Made by a program: the position numbers and the translations under genes. Below the pieces are notes generated by a model, which saw only the letters and a program-made list of their open reading frames with translations, was not told the origin of the DNA and did not search any database. From assembly GCF_040096015.1 (NCBI RefSeq), contig NZ_JBBMFO010000019.1, forward strand, positions 1 through 38,539: a DNA stretch of 38,539 bases. The letters run 5' to 3'. Positions 24,049 through 32,962 of the stretch are shown here, in pieces (within the stretch, counting starts at the first letter, position 1; each line of letters begins with the position of its first letter). This DNA comes from Peptoniphilus_A hominis. Its GTDB lineage: Bacteria; Bacillota; Clostridia; Tissierellales; Peptoniphilaceae.

Positions 24049-24968
24049 TTATCAAAATTTTTAAAAATGGAATCATGTCTTGGCCAAATATTTAAAGACT
24101 TAAAATTTTTCATGGAGTAGAGAGTTGCATTTATCTCTGCCCCAATTAAAATTATTATTGAAAGTAAATAAAGCCAAATTAAAAAAATTATAATACCTCC
24201 AAGAGACCCATAGGTGATGGAATAATTGCCAAAGTTTGACACATAGAATCCAAAGACTATGGAAACAATGATTACGCCCAATGTTGAAAAAATTGCGCCA
24301 GGAAGGACTCCCTTAAAAGTCACCATGTTCTCCTTGCTATTTGATGGAGAAAACTTGTAGAGGAGCATAAAGGTAATTAACATATAGGCTAGGGGGATTA
24401 TATTTTTTGCTATCCGCCACATCTTGTCAAAAAATTCATTGTCTATGTCCAAGTATTTTATAGCTGTTGCATAAATTATTTCACCAAAGATTTGCGTTAG
24501 GATCAGCATAAAAAACATGGTGATAAGTGAAAGAGTGAAGAAGAGGGCAATGAGCCTTAGCTTAATAAAACCTCTCTTTTCATCAAAACCATAGGATGAA
24601 TTTATTATTTTTATTAATTTAAAAACTGCAGTTGATGCAGTAAAAAGACCTGCCACAAAGGAAATTGTGAAGAAAGATCCAGAAGATGAACTTTGAAGCT
24701 CTCTCAAAAAATCTGTGACAATGCTTTGGATTTCACTGGGAAGCACATCTAAGAGTGAAAAAATATATTCTGGGTCTAAAATCCCTGAAAAATTAATTGC
24801 ATTTATTAATGAAATTAAAAAAGGAAAAATTGATAGAACTAAAAAATATGTGAGACTGCCTCCATAGGAGAGAGTGTCGTGATTTAATATTCTATAAATT
24901 AATTTGTCAAAAAAAGTAAAGGCTTTTTTGTCCTTTGATTTATCTATAAAATTATTTAAAAATTTCAT
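24045..24968 (-). CDS. YihY/BrkB-family inner membrane protein
   Basis: 307 residues with about six hydrophobic segments. The family pattern is visible: GGSLTYFLVLSIFPFLISLI near residue 37, an RLRLIALFFTLSLITMFF helix, FKGVLPGAIFSTLGVIIVSI and a final GSLGGIIIFLIWLYLLSIII, then GAEINATL. The family was once called RNase BN, but that activity is no longer credited to it, and its transport role is unproven. AGAGGTG precedes the ATG. It is transcribed alone, convergent with comFC and divergent from the two-component system. Confidence 0.9.
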   Translation of the reverse strand: MKFLNNFIDKSKDKKAFTFFDKLIYRILNHDTLSYGGSLTYFLVLSIFPFLISLINAINFSGILDPEYIFSLLDVLPSEIQSIVTDFLRELQSSSSGSFFTISFVAGLFTASTAVFKLIKIINSSYGFDEKRGFIKLRLIALFFTLSLITMFFMLILTQIFGEIIYATAIKYLDIDNEFFDKMWRIAKNIIPLAYMLITFMLLYKFSPSNSKENMVTFKGVLPGAIFSTLGVIIVSIVFGFYVSNFGNYSITYGSLGGIIIFLIWLYLLSIIILIGAEINATLYSMKNFKSLNIWPRHDSIFKNFDN

Positions 24969-25050
24969 TGAACACCTCTTGTGTATTATATATTAAATTT
25001 TATGTTATAACAATTCGTTACATGATAAAATAGAGTAAAGGATGATGATT

Positions 25051-25743
25051 ATGGATTACAATATATTAGTTTGCGACGACGAGAGAGATATCTTAGACGC
25101 AATAGAAATTTATTTAAAGGCAGAAGGCTACAGCGTTTTTACCGCAGAAGACGGCGCATCTGCTCTTGAAATATTAGAAAATAAGGAAATACATCTTGCA
25201 ATCATAGACATTATGATGCCCGTAATGGATGGCATAACTCTAATTATGAAAATGCGCGAAGTTACAAATATTCCTATCATTGTGCTTTCTGCAAAGAGTG
25301 AAGTTACAGATAAGATTGTGGGCTTAAATGTGGGAGCAGATGATTACATAACAAAACCCTTTAATGCAGTGGAACTTACTGCAAGGGTAAACTCTCTTAT
25401 AAGAAGGTATTTTTCCCTTGGGGCATCAGAAATTAAAAAGGGCGACATAAAAATTGGAAGAGTGAGTCTTTCTGATGAGTCAAAGGAAGTGAGAGTTGAG
25501 GGCGAAGTTGTAAGCCTTACTCCCTATGAATACAAAATTTTGTATCTTCTCTTAAAAAATCCTGGCAGAGTTTTTTCTTCCAATGAAATTTATGAAAGAG
25601 TTTGGGAAGACGAGGCAATTGATGTGAGAAAAATTATTTCTGTCCACATCTCTCACCTTCGCGACAAGGTGGAAATCAATCCAAGAAAACCTGATTTAAT
25701 AAAATCTGTTTATGGAATGGGATATAAAATTGAGGCAAAGTAA
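25051..25743 (+). CDS. OmpR-family response regulator
   Basis: 230 residues from the ATG at 25051, preferred because AAAGG lies too close to the 25042 ATG. The receiver domain (residues 1-120) has the acidic pair CDDE, phosphoacceptor Asp53 (IIDIMMPVMDG) and Lys in DDYITKPF. The C-terminal winged helix has TPYEYKILYLLLKNPGRVFS and the recognition helix KIISVHISHLRDKV. It overlaps the histidine kinase gene (TAATG), so the two form a translationally coupled pair. Confidence 0.93.
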   Translation: MDYNILVCDDERDILDAIEIYLKAEGYSVFTAEDGASALEILENKEIHLAIIDIMMPVMDGITLIMKMREVTNIPIIVLSAKSEVTDKIVGLNVGADDYITKPFNAVELTARVNSLIRRYFSLGASEIKKGDIKIGRVSLSDESKEVRVEGEVVSLTPYEYKILYLLLKNPGRVFSSNEIYERVWEDEAIDVRKIISVHISHLRDKVEINPRKPDLIKSVYGMGYKIEAK

Positions 25744-26960
25744 TGCTTTCTGATATAAAAGATTATTTTAAGGAAATTTTTGTAAATCTTTCAGATAAAA
25801 TTTTTGTGGAAAATATTTTTGCCTCCTGCGTAATTATTTTCGAGCTCTTTAACATCAACAAACACTTTATCCTGGCTTGGATAGTTACTCTTCTTTTTGT
25901 CCTTATAAAAATCAAGAGAAGAAAATTATTGGACACAGTTTTTACCTACAACCTCTTTAAGTACAGACAGTTTAAAAATTTTAGGCTCTTTGGCACCTTA
26001 AATGTGACCCTATTTATTTTATACATCTTATTTTACAGCCTACTTACCAAGGGCATAGTCCTTTTAAATGTCCTCCTCTTTATGATACTTCGCGCAGTCT
26101 TTATTGTTGAAGTTCAGTTTGCACAAAACACCCTATCCATTGAGCTAGTGGAGTCCATACTCTATGGCTATGACTTTGTCATTCCAGAACCCTTTGAAAA
26201 TGAGTACCTGGAAAAAATCACAGTCCTAATGGAAGACTTTAAAAAGCGTGACAGGAAGAGGCTGGAAGAAAACTTTAGGTCAGAGAAATTAAAGGTGGAG
26301 CTAATTACAAATATTTCCCACGACTTAAAGACGCCCCTCACTTCAATAATCAATTATGCCGACCTCTTGTCCAAGAAAGATGAATTAGACGATGAGGCAA
26401 AAAAATTTATAGGCATTTTAAAGAGAAATTCCACAAGGCTAAGAGACTTAATTGTGGACCTGGTTTTTGCATCAAAGACAAGCACCAGGGACATTGCTGT
26501 GGAGAGGTCCTTAGTTGAATTAAATGAAATGATTTTACAAATTTATGGCGACTATGATTCTCTCTTTAAGCAAAAGGACTTGGATTTTCTCTACAACTCA
26601 ACTAGCGACGAAATTTTAATTTACACAGATGTAAATCTCTTTGTGAGAATCGTGGAAAATCTTCTTTCCAATGCGGCAAAACACTCAAGAGCTGGCACAA
26701 AGGTCCTTGCAGGTGTAATTGAAAGGGAGTCCAGCGTTGAATTTTATGTAAAAAATATTATGAATGAAAAATTAAATATGAATAGTGATGAACTTTTTGA
26801 AGAACTTTTAAAGGCAGACAGGTCCAGACACTCTGAAGGCTCAGGACTTGGACTTAACATTGTAAAAAATCTTTCAGAAATCCTGGGCGGCGATGTAAAA
26901 ATTTCCATTCACGGTCAGTGGTTTGATGTCCATGTATTGCTTTCAAAGGATTCAGAGTGA
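25743..26960 (+). CDS. Sensor histidine kinase
   Basis: 405 residues. The N-terminus has about four hydrophobic helices between residues 20 and 130 with only short loops between them, so there is no large extracellular sensor and the signal is probably sensed in the membrane. Dimerisation/phosphoacceptor segment ISHDLKTPLTSIINYADLL contains His193. The ATPase domain has NLLSNAAKHS (N box) and GSGLGLNIVKNL (G box). The architecture resembles intramembrane-sensing kinases of cell-envelope stress systems. No ABC transporter partner lies beside it, so the stimulus is unknown. Confidence 0.93.
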   Translation: MLSDIKDYFKEIFVNLSDKIFVENIFASCVIIFELFNINKHFILAWIVTLLFVLIKIKRRKLLDTVFTYNLFKYRQFKNFRLFGTLNVTLFILYILFYSLLTKGIVLLNVLLFMILRAVFIVEVQFAQNTLSIELVESILYGYDFVIPEPFENEYLEKITVLMEDFKKRDRKRLEENFRSEKLKVELITNISHDLKTPLTSIINYADLLSKKDELDDEAKKFIGILKRNSTRLRDLIVDLVFASKTSTRDIAVERSLVELNEMILQIYGDYDSLFKQKDLDFLYNSTSDEILIYTDVNLFVRIVENLLSNAAKHSRAGTKVLAGVIERESSVEFYVKNIMNEKLNMNSDELFEELLKADRSRHSEGSGLGLNIVKNLSEILGGDVKISIHGQWFDVHVLLSKDSE

Positions 26961-26970
26961 TTATATTTTA

Positions 26971-26999
26971 TTGACAAGAAATAGAATTTGAAATAAAAT
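26971..26999 (+). promoter_or_regulatory. Promoter of glnN
   Basis: TTGACA (26971-26976), a 17-bp spacer and TAAAAT (26994-26999), about 85 nt before the glnN start codon and just after the histidine kinase stop. Confidence 0.8.
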
Positions 27000-27023
27000 A
27001 AAAAGAAACCACAGGTTTTTCAT

Positions 27024-27054
27024 AATGGCAATTTTAATTAATTGCCATTTTTTT
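27024..27054 (+). terminator. Leader terminator (attenuator) upstream of glnN
   Basis: AATGGCAATT and AATTGCCATT form a 10-bp stem with a TTAATT loop and are followed by a run of T residues broken once. It lies between the glnN promoter and the glnN start, so it can act as an attenuator; it could also simply end the two-component operon. Confidence 0.75.
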
Positions 27055-27084
27055 ATTTTTCAAAAACTTTATGGGGGGAAACTT

Positions 27085-29157
27085 ATGATCGAGGAATTCG
27101 GAATAAAAAGTTTTAATAAGAAAAAGATGAAAGAAGCACTTCCCTATCCAATTTATTTAAAGTGGAAGGATGCCCTAAGAAACGAAAAGGACTTGGACAG
27201 AGAGACTGCCGATGCCATTGCCCATGCCATGAAGGACTGGGCACTAAGTAATGGTGCAACTCACTTTGCTCACTGGTTCTTGCCCCTAAGCGGTCACACC
27301 GCAAAAAAACATGAAGCCTTTATTTCAAGGACTTCTGATGGTGAACCAATAAATAGATTTTCAGGCAAGGAACTTGTAAAGGGAGAGCCAGATGCCTCAT
27401 CCTTTCCAAGTGGTGGCATGAGGTCTACCTTTGAGGCGAGAGGCTACACTTACTGGGACCTTACAGCAAATTCTTTTATCATTGGAAATGTCCTTTACAT
27501 CCCCACTATTTTTATGTCCTACAAGGGTGAAAAGCTTGACAAGAGAGGACCCCTCATTGATTCTACAAAAATTTTAAGTGCTGAGGGCGTAAAAATTGTA
27601 AATTTATTTAAGAAAGACGAATATGCCTACAGGATGAGGGTCAAGGTTGGTCTTGAACAAGAATTTTTCTTAGTTGACAAGGAAATTTATAAGAAGAGAA
27701 GCGACCTCAAAAACATTGGCAGAACTATTGTGGGAGCTCCATCTCCCAAGGAACAAGAGTTGTCTGACCACTATTTTGGTCAAATTCCTGCAAGAGTTGA
27801 AAAATTTTATAAGGATGTTGACGAAAAACTTTACCAGCTTGGAATTTATTCTGAGGCAGAGCACAATGAAGTTGCCCCAAATCAATTTGAAATGGCAATT
27901 TTATTTGAAAATGTAAATGTGGCAATTGACGACAACCAACTTCTCATGAACATCTTAAAAGAAACTGCCCTAGAAAATGATTTGGTCTGTCTCTTCCACG
28001 AAAAGCCCTTTGCCAGTGTAAATGGTTCTGGCAAGCACAACAATTATTCCATTGTCACAAATTATGGACTAAATGTTTTCGATCCAGGCGAGGATCCCTA
28101 CAACAACGACATATTTTTATTATTTGTGGCAGCACTAATTGAGGCGACAGACAAGTATCAAAGCCTCTTAAGAGTTAGCGCATCATCAACTTCAAATGAC
28201 TTTAGACTTGGAGCAGACGAAGCGCCACCAGCGATAGTTTCATTATTTTTGGGTAGCGACTTAGAGGAACTCTTTAGAGATATAAAAGAAGAAGTAGAAT
28301 ATAAAAGGGAAGACGATAATACTTTTAGGGGCTACAATCTTTTAAGCGTGCCAAAGGATTCTAGCGACAGAAATAGAACTGCAGCCGTTGCCTTTACGGG
28401 AAATAAATTTGAATTTAGGATGCTTGGCTCATCAAAGACTGGCTCTGATTTAAATATTGCACTTAACTGCGCCATGACAGATTCTCTTTCAAAGATTTAT
28501 GAAAGACTTGAGCCCTATAAGGATGACTACAAGAAACTAAGAAGGCTTGTCCTTGAAATAGTAAGGGAAATTATGATTTCTCACGACAGGGTAATTTGCG
28601 ACGGAGATAATTATTCTCTTGAGTGGAGAGAAGAGGCAAAGAGAAGGGGACTTGCAAATCACAAAACTTATTTTGATGCCTTAGTTGCCTTAAAGGATTT
28701 TGATTTTAACGATATTTTCTTAAAGAGGGGAATTTATACTGAAAAGGAAATAAGGGCAAGCTATGAAGTAAACCTAGAAGAAGTTGTAATCTATCACACT
28801 TTAGAGGCAAAGATAATGATGTCCATGATTGAAAAGGACATAATCCCTATGGGTCTTGCCGAGCTAAGTGACTTGAGTCATGTTTTAAATTTTAAAAATA
28901 ATGAATTGCTAAGGGCTAAGTATGATAAAATAGATAAGATGATTACAAAGTTAATGGAATGTGAAGGTGAAATTGAAGCCTTGCTTTTACATTCAAGCAA
29001 AATAGATGACATTTACAAAAAGGCAGAGTATGTTGAAAGAAATATTGCCACAAAACTTCGCGCCACAAGAGAAGTTGCCGATGACATGGAAAAATTAATT
29101 TCAAGAAAAAATATTACGCTGCCATCTTATGAAGATATTTTTAATTCACTAAGCTAG
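27085..29157 (+). CDS. glnN: Glutamine synthetase, type III
   Basis: 690 residues from the ATG at 27085, preceded by GGGGGG; the longer frame to 27025 would start inside the leader hairpin. The size (~700) and the motifs FPSGGMRSTFEARGYTYWD, KVGLEQEFFLVDK, YSEAEHNEVAPNQFE, NGSGKHNNYSI and FRLGADEAPPAIVSLFLG place it in GSIII rather than GlnA. It makes glutamine from glutamate, ammonia and ATP in the cytoplasm. GSIII is common in anaerobes that use ammonium. pyrG, a glutamine-consuming enzyme, follows by 8 nt, a sensible pairing. Confidence 0.95.
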   Translation: MIEEFGIKSFNKKKMKEALPYPIYLKWKDALRNEKDLDRETADAIAHAMKDWALSNGATHFAHWFLPLSGHTAKKHEAFISRTSDGEPINRFSGKELVKGEPDASSFPSGGMRSTFEARGYTYWDLTANSFIIGNVLYIPTIFMSYKGEKLDKRGPLIDSTKILSAEGVKIVNLFKKDEYAYRMRVKVGLEQEFFLVDKEIYKKRSDLKNIGRTIVGAPSPKEQELSDHYFGQIPARVEKFYKDVDEKLYQLGIYSEAEHNEVAPNQFEMAILFENVNVAIDDNQLLMNILKETALENDLVCLFHEKPFASVNGSGKHNNYSIVTNYGLNVFDPGEDPYNNDIFLLFVAALIEATDKYQSLLRVSASSTSNDFRLGADEAPPAIVSLFLGSDLEELFRDIKEEVEYKREDDNTFRGYNLLSVPKDSSDRNRTAAVAFTGNKFEFRMLGSSKTGSDLNIALNCAMTDSLSKIYERLEPYKDDYKKLRRLVLEIVREIMISHDRVICDGDNYSLEWREEAKRRGLANHKTYFDALVALKDFDFNDIFLKRGIYTEKEIRASYEVNLEEVVIYHTLEAKIMMSMIEKDIIPMGLAELSDLSHVLNFKNNELLRAKYDKIDKMITKLMECEGEIEALLLHSSKIDDIYKKAEYVERNIATKLRATREVADDMEKLISRKNITLPSYEDIFNSLS

Positions 29158-29165
29158 GAGGAAGT

Positions 29166-30764
29166 ATGACTAAATTTATATTTGTTACAGGTGGAGTTGT
29201 TTCAGGAATTGGCAAGGGAATTTCTGCAGCAAGTATTGGAAGACTTTTAAAGGACAGAGGACTTTCAGTATTTATGCAAAAGTTTGACCCCTACCTAAAT
29301 GTGGACCCAGGCACTATGAGTCCCTACCAACATGGAGAAGTTTTTGTAACTAAAGACGGAGCAGAAACTGACCTTGACCTTGGCCACTATGAAAGATTTA
29401 TCGACGAAGAACTAACTAAGGACGCATCAATTACAACTGGTAAAGTTTATTCAACTGTAATTGCCAAGGAAAGACGTGGCGATTATGACGGAGCAACTGT
29501 GCAAGTAATTCCACACATCACTAACGAAATTAAAAATGCAGTTTATAAGGCTGCCAAGGAATCAAAGGCTGATGTTGTAATTACAGAAATTGGCGGAACA
29601 GTGGGAGACATTGAGTCCCTACCATTCTTAGAAGCAATTAGACAAATTCACTCAGAAAATAAGGAGTCAGATGTCTTATTTGTTCATACAGTCTTAGTGC
29701 CAAACATTCCAGGCTCCGACGAGCTAAAGACTAAGCCAACTCAACACTCCTTTAAGGAGCTTATGAGCAACGGAATTAAAACTGATGTAATTATAGTAAG
29801 GTCTAATGGAATTGTAACAAAAGATTTGAGAGAAAAAATTTCTCTATTCTGCGATGTGCCAGTGGAAGCAGTTATTCAATCAACTAATGTAGACTTAATT
29901 TATGAAGTGCCACTAGTTTTCCACGAACAACATTTAGACGATTACATCTTAAAGAAACTTGAACTTGAAGACATGCCAGCATCAAAGGGCAAGTGGAAAG
30001 AAATGGTTGAAAGATTTAAAGATGTCAAGGGCGAATTTACAATAGGTCTTGTGGGCAAATATGTAAGCCTTCACGATGCCTACCTATCTGTTACACAAGC
30101 ACTTACTGATGCAGGTTGTGAAAATGGCTACAAGGTAAAGATTAAATGGATAGATTCTGAAGATATAGAAAAGGACGCTAGCATCTTAGAAGGGCTTGAT
30201 GGAATAATTGTGCCAGGCGGCTTTGGCTCTCGTGGAACAGAAGGCATGATCATGGCTTCAAAGTACGCTCGCGAAAACAATGTGCCCTACTTTGGAATTT
30301 GCTATGGAATGCAAGTTGCCTTAATTGACATTGCCAGAAATAAACTTGGTTTAAAGGATGCCAACTCAACAGAAATAAATCCAGAGACAAATTATCCAAT
30401 TATAGACCTTTTAGAAAATCAAAAGGATGTAAAAAATGTTGGCGGAACTCTTAGACTTGGAAATTATGACTGCACAATTGAAAAGGGAACTTTGACTTAT
30501 GAGCTCTATGGCGAAGAAAAAATCAAGGAAAGACACAGACATAGATACGAATTTAACAACGACTATAGGGGAAAAATTAGATCAGCTGGCGTGACTTTTT
30601 CTGGCATCAACGAAGACAAGGACTTAGTTGAAATAATTGAAATGAAGGACAATGACTTCTTCCTTGCTTGTCAATTCCACCCAGAATTTAAGTCAAGACC
30701 AACAAAAGTTCATCCACTATTTAATGGCTTCATAAAGGCAGCAATAAAAAATAAAAACAAATAA
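29166..30764 (+). CDS. pyrG: CTP synthase
   Basis: 532 residues, the normal length. The N-terminal synthetase domain has TGGVVSGIGKGISAASIGRL (P-loop), MQKFDPYLNVDPGTMSP and EIGGTVGDIESLPF. The C-terminal type I glutamine amidotransferase domain has PYFGICYGMQ with nucleophile Cys379 and the HPEF triad end. It makes CTP from UTP using ATP and glutamine. AGGAGG precedes the start. It lies 8 nt after glnN and ends with a terminator. Confidence 0.97.
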   Translation: MTKFIFVTGGVVSGIGKGISAASIGRLLKDRGLSVFMQKFDPYLNVDPGTMSPYQHGEVFVTKDGAETDLDLGHYERFIDEELTKDASITTGKVYSTVIAKERRGDYDGATVQVIPHITNEIKNAVYKAAKESKADVVITEIGGTVGDIESLPFLEAIRQIHSENKESDVLFVHTVLVPNIPGSDELKTKPTQHSFKELMSNGIKTDVIIVRSNGIVTKDLREKISLFCDVPVEAVIQSTNVDLIYEVPLVFHEQHLDDYILKKLELEDMPASKGKWKEMVERFKDVKGEFTIGLVGKYVSLHDAYLSVTQALTDAGCENGYKVKIKWIDSEDIEKDASILEGLDGIIVPGGFGSRGTEGMIMASKYARENNVPYFGICYGMQVALIDIARNKLGLKDANSTEINPETNYPIIDLLENQKDVKNVGGTLRLGNYDCTIEKGTLTYELYGEEKIKERHRHRYEFNNDYRGKIRSAGVTFSGINEDKDLVEIIEMKDNDFFLACQFHPEFKSRPTKVHPLFNGFIKAAIKNKNK

Positions 30765-30773
30765 AGATAAATA

Positions 30774-30810
30774 AAAAAATCTCATCCATAAATTTTGGGT
30801 GAGATTTTTT
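30774..30810 (+). terminator. Terminator of glnN-pyrG
   Basis: AAAATCTCATCC pairs with GGTGAGATTTT around a ten-base loop and runs into T residues. The flanking A-tract may also serve transcripts from the other side. Confidence 0.85.
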
Positions 30811-30860
30811 ATTCTTAGCAGGAGGCTTTATTTTTTTAAACCTCACTTCACAAACAAATA

Positions 30861-30889
30861 AAAAAAGTCCTGAAATTTTTCAGAACTTT
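30861..30889 (-). terminator. Terminator of nadK (minus strand)
   Basis: Read on the minus strand, AAGTTCTGAAA and TTTCAGGACTT form an 11-bp stem followed by seven T residues. The stem begins at the nadK stop codon. Confidence 0.85.
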
Positions 30890-31688
30890 ATAGGAACTTG
30901 TCTTTTAAATTGTCCCAATAGGAATTATTTGAGAAGACGAGTTTTTTTATGGTCTTATTTGATAGCCTAATGTTTACCCTGTGAAGGTTGTTGAAAAAAT
31001 ATTCGTTTCCGTCAACTAATAAAAGATTTGAATCCTTGTAGCGCTTTTCAACAACAAGAGAAATTGTGTGAGCCCCAGGAACGATTACTGATGAGCCAAG
31101 GGAGCGGTAGGCTGAAGAATTCACTGGAGAAATTGGAGTCATCTGTAGGACATGTAGGCTTGGAAAAACTATGGCGCCGCCAGATGAAAAGTTGTAGGCA
31201 GTGGAGCCTGATGGTGTTGCAACTAAGATGCCGTCGCCAGAAAATTTTTCCACATGGTTTCTGTCTATAAAGACATTCATGTGTATGGTCTTTGAGTGAG
31301 CTGCCTTTAAGACAACTTCGTTTACTGAGTAAAATTTATAGACCTTATTTTTAGTGTAGATGTCCGATCTTATTAGCTTTATATCATCTACAAGGTAATT
31401 GCCACTGTGGTAGTCTTTTACAAATTTTTCGATTTCGTCAGGCTTTATCTCTTGATAAAAGCCAAGGTGACCTGTATTTATTCCTACGAAGGGCATTTCT
31501 GGGAAGTCATTTTTGTGAATAGCCTTTATAAAGGAACCGTCGCCGCCAATGCAAATGGAAAGCTCGGCATTTTTTTTGAAGCCGTTAAAGGGCTCGTAGC
31601 CATATCTTGTTAAAACTTTATGCAATTCTGTGGCAGTTTTTTTTGATTCAAAATTTGCATTTGTAAGTATATTTATAATTTTTGACAA
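30888..31688 (-). CDS. nadK: NAD kinase
   Basis: 266 residues from a TTG start at 31688 with AAGGGGG seven bases upstream. The signature ICIGGDGSFIKAIH (GGDGS at residues 48-52), FVGINTGHLGFY, SGDGILVATPSGSTAYNFSSGG and the TPISP motif are all standard. It phosphorylates NAD to NADP with ATP. It is transcribed alone on the minus strand, divergent from the pseudouridine synthase gene. Confidence 0.95.
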   Translation of the reverse strand: MSKIINILTNANFESKKTATELHKVLTRYGYEPFNGFKKNAELSICIGGDGSFIKAIHKNDFPEMPFVGINTGHLGFYQEIKPDEIEKFVKDYHSGNYLVDDIKLIRSDIYTKNKVYKFYSVNEVVLKAAHSKTIHMNVFIDRNHVEKFSGDGILVATPSGSTAYNFSSGGAIVFPSLHVLQMTPISPVNSSAYRSLGSSVIVPGAHTISLVVEKRYKDSNLLLVDGNEYFFNNLHRVNIRLSNKTIKKLVFSNNSYWDNLKDKFL

Positions 31689-31763
31689 GCTTAAACCCCC
31701 TTGATTTTTTTCTCTAATATTTATATTATAAACGAATAAAGTCTCCTTGACTAGAGGTGTAAA

Positions 31764-32648
31764 ATGTATAGATTAAATTCAAAAGACTTTTTAAATTTCA
31801 GAGCCACTGAAAAAATGAAGGTCAACGACTACTTAAAAGAGCGTGGTCTTTCTTCACGCCTAATAAGAAAATCTGTAAAAGATGGAAATATTTACTTAAA
31901 TGGAAAGTTAATAAGAAAAAATAAAAAATTAAAGATAAATGACATAATTTCTCTAAAATTTGAAGACGAAGAGCCCAATGGCAAGGTCCAAAAAAGACCT
32001 CTTGATATCTTATATGAAGATGATGACCTCCTTGTAATAAATAAGGAGCCACTAATGGTTACTCACACGGCAAAGGACGACAGCCAGGGCACTCTTTTAA
32101 ATTATATCTTGGGATATTTTGAGGAAAATAATATTAAGAGAAAGGTTAGGTTTATTAATAGACTTGACAGAGACACATCGGGCATAGTCCTTGCCTCAAA
32201 AAATTCCTTTGCTCAAGATAAAATTTCTAGTGAATTTAGAGATGCAGTTGAGAAAAAATATTTGGCAATTTGCCAGGGAATCTTTAGTGAGAAGGAAGGA
32301 ATTATTGATGCGCCCATAGCCACAAGTGAAGATGGAATTAGGCGAGAGGTAAATTATGTAATTGGCAAAAAATCCATGACCTCCTATAAGGTCTTTAGTG
32401 AATATGACAATATGAGTCTAGTAATTTTAACTCTTCACACTGGAAGGACTCATCAAATTAGAGTTCACCTAAGTCACCTTGGTCACCCAATTATTGGCGA
32501 CAGCCTCTACGGGGAAAAATCTGATTTAATAAATAGGCAAGCCCTTCACTCTTATTCCATAAAGTTAAAGCTTCCAAGAAGGGATAAGGAAATAGAAATT
32601 TTTGCAAATCTTCCTGAAGATTTTCATTTTTTTCCTTCGCTTTATTGA
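31764..32648 (+). CDS. RluA/RluD-family pseudouridine synthase
   Basis: 294 residues. An N-terminal S4 RNA-binding domain (residues ~16-75, LKERGLSSRLIRKSVKDGNI) is followed by the catalytic domain with RLDRDTSGIVLASK (catalytic Asp near residue 137) and LHTGRTHQIRVHLSHLGHPI. It converts uridines to pseudouridine in rRNA or tRNA; the exact target site cannot be told from sequence. AGAGGTG precedes the ATG. The 6S RNA gene follows on the same strand. Confidence 0.94.
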   Translation: MYRLNSKDFLNFRATEKMKVNDYLKERGLSSRLIRKSVKDGNIYLNGKLIRKNKKLKINDIISLKFEDEEPNGKVQKRPLDILYEDDDLLVINKEPLMVTHTAKDDSQGTLLNYILGYFEENNIKRKVRFINRLDRDTSGIVLASKNSFAQDKISSEFRDAVEKKYLAICQGIFSEKEGIIDAPIATSEDGIRREVNYVIGKKSMTSYKVFSEYDNMSLVILTLHTGRTHQIRVHLSHLGHPIIGDSLYGEKSDLINRQALHSYSIKLKLPRRDKEIEIFANLPEDFHFFPSLY

Positions 32649-32673
32649 AAAAGTGATTTCATTGAGTTATAAT
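32645..32673 (+). promoter_or_regulatory. Promoter of 6S RNA
   Basis: TTGAAA (32645-32650), a 17-bp spacer and TATAAT (32668-32673), which predicts a start near 32680 at the 5' end of the RNA. The -35 element overlaps the end of the pseudouridine synthase gene. Confidence 0.8.
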
Positions 32674-32680
32674 TTAATTA

Positions 32681-32866
32681 GGTAAATTCTGCGATGTACG
32701 AAATAATCCTATTTAATTCAACCGACAAATAGAACACGGGAAACTGTGTATGAGTGAGATATGACAAGCCGCCTTTGAGCGGAAGTCAGAAGACGCTATC
32801 AAGTTTTTAACCCACCATGAAAATGGGCGGGGTGAATTATTTAGGTAACGGCATTGCGGTTTTTAC
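32681..32866 (+). ncRNA. ssrS: 6S RNA
   Basis: About 186 nt. The ends form the 6S closing stem: CUGCGAUGU at the 5' side pairs over nine positions with GGCAUUGCGG at the 3' side, which is followed by UUUUU. The next helix pairs CCUAUUUAAUUCA with UGAAUUAUUUAGG, and internal hairpins (CCGC-CUUUGA-GCGG and CCAU-GAAA-AUGG) resemble the E. coli 6S layout, including the hairpin near the 3' side of the central bubble. 6S RNA binds housekeeping RNA polymerase and tunes transcription in stationary phase. It has a strong promoter of its own. No protein frame is present. Confidence 0.82.
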
Positions 32867-32962
32867 TATTATTAGGTATATAAATTAGTTGATTATTTTT
32901 ATATAAATAAGGGTAATAAATTAAGGAATCAAAAAGAACATTGAGAAAAAAGGAGAGTTATT

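Noticed and set aside
32681..32866. The RNA at this position as a cobalamin or c-di-AMP riboswitch for the YtxH gene
   Set aside because: The conserved cores of those riboswitches are not seen, the RNA ends in its own U-tract about 95 nt before the YtxH gene, and the closing stem fits 6S RNA.
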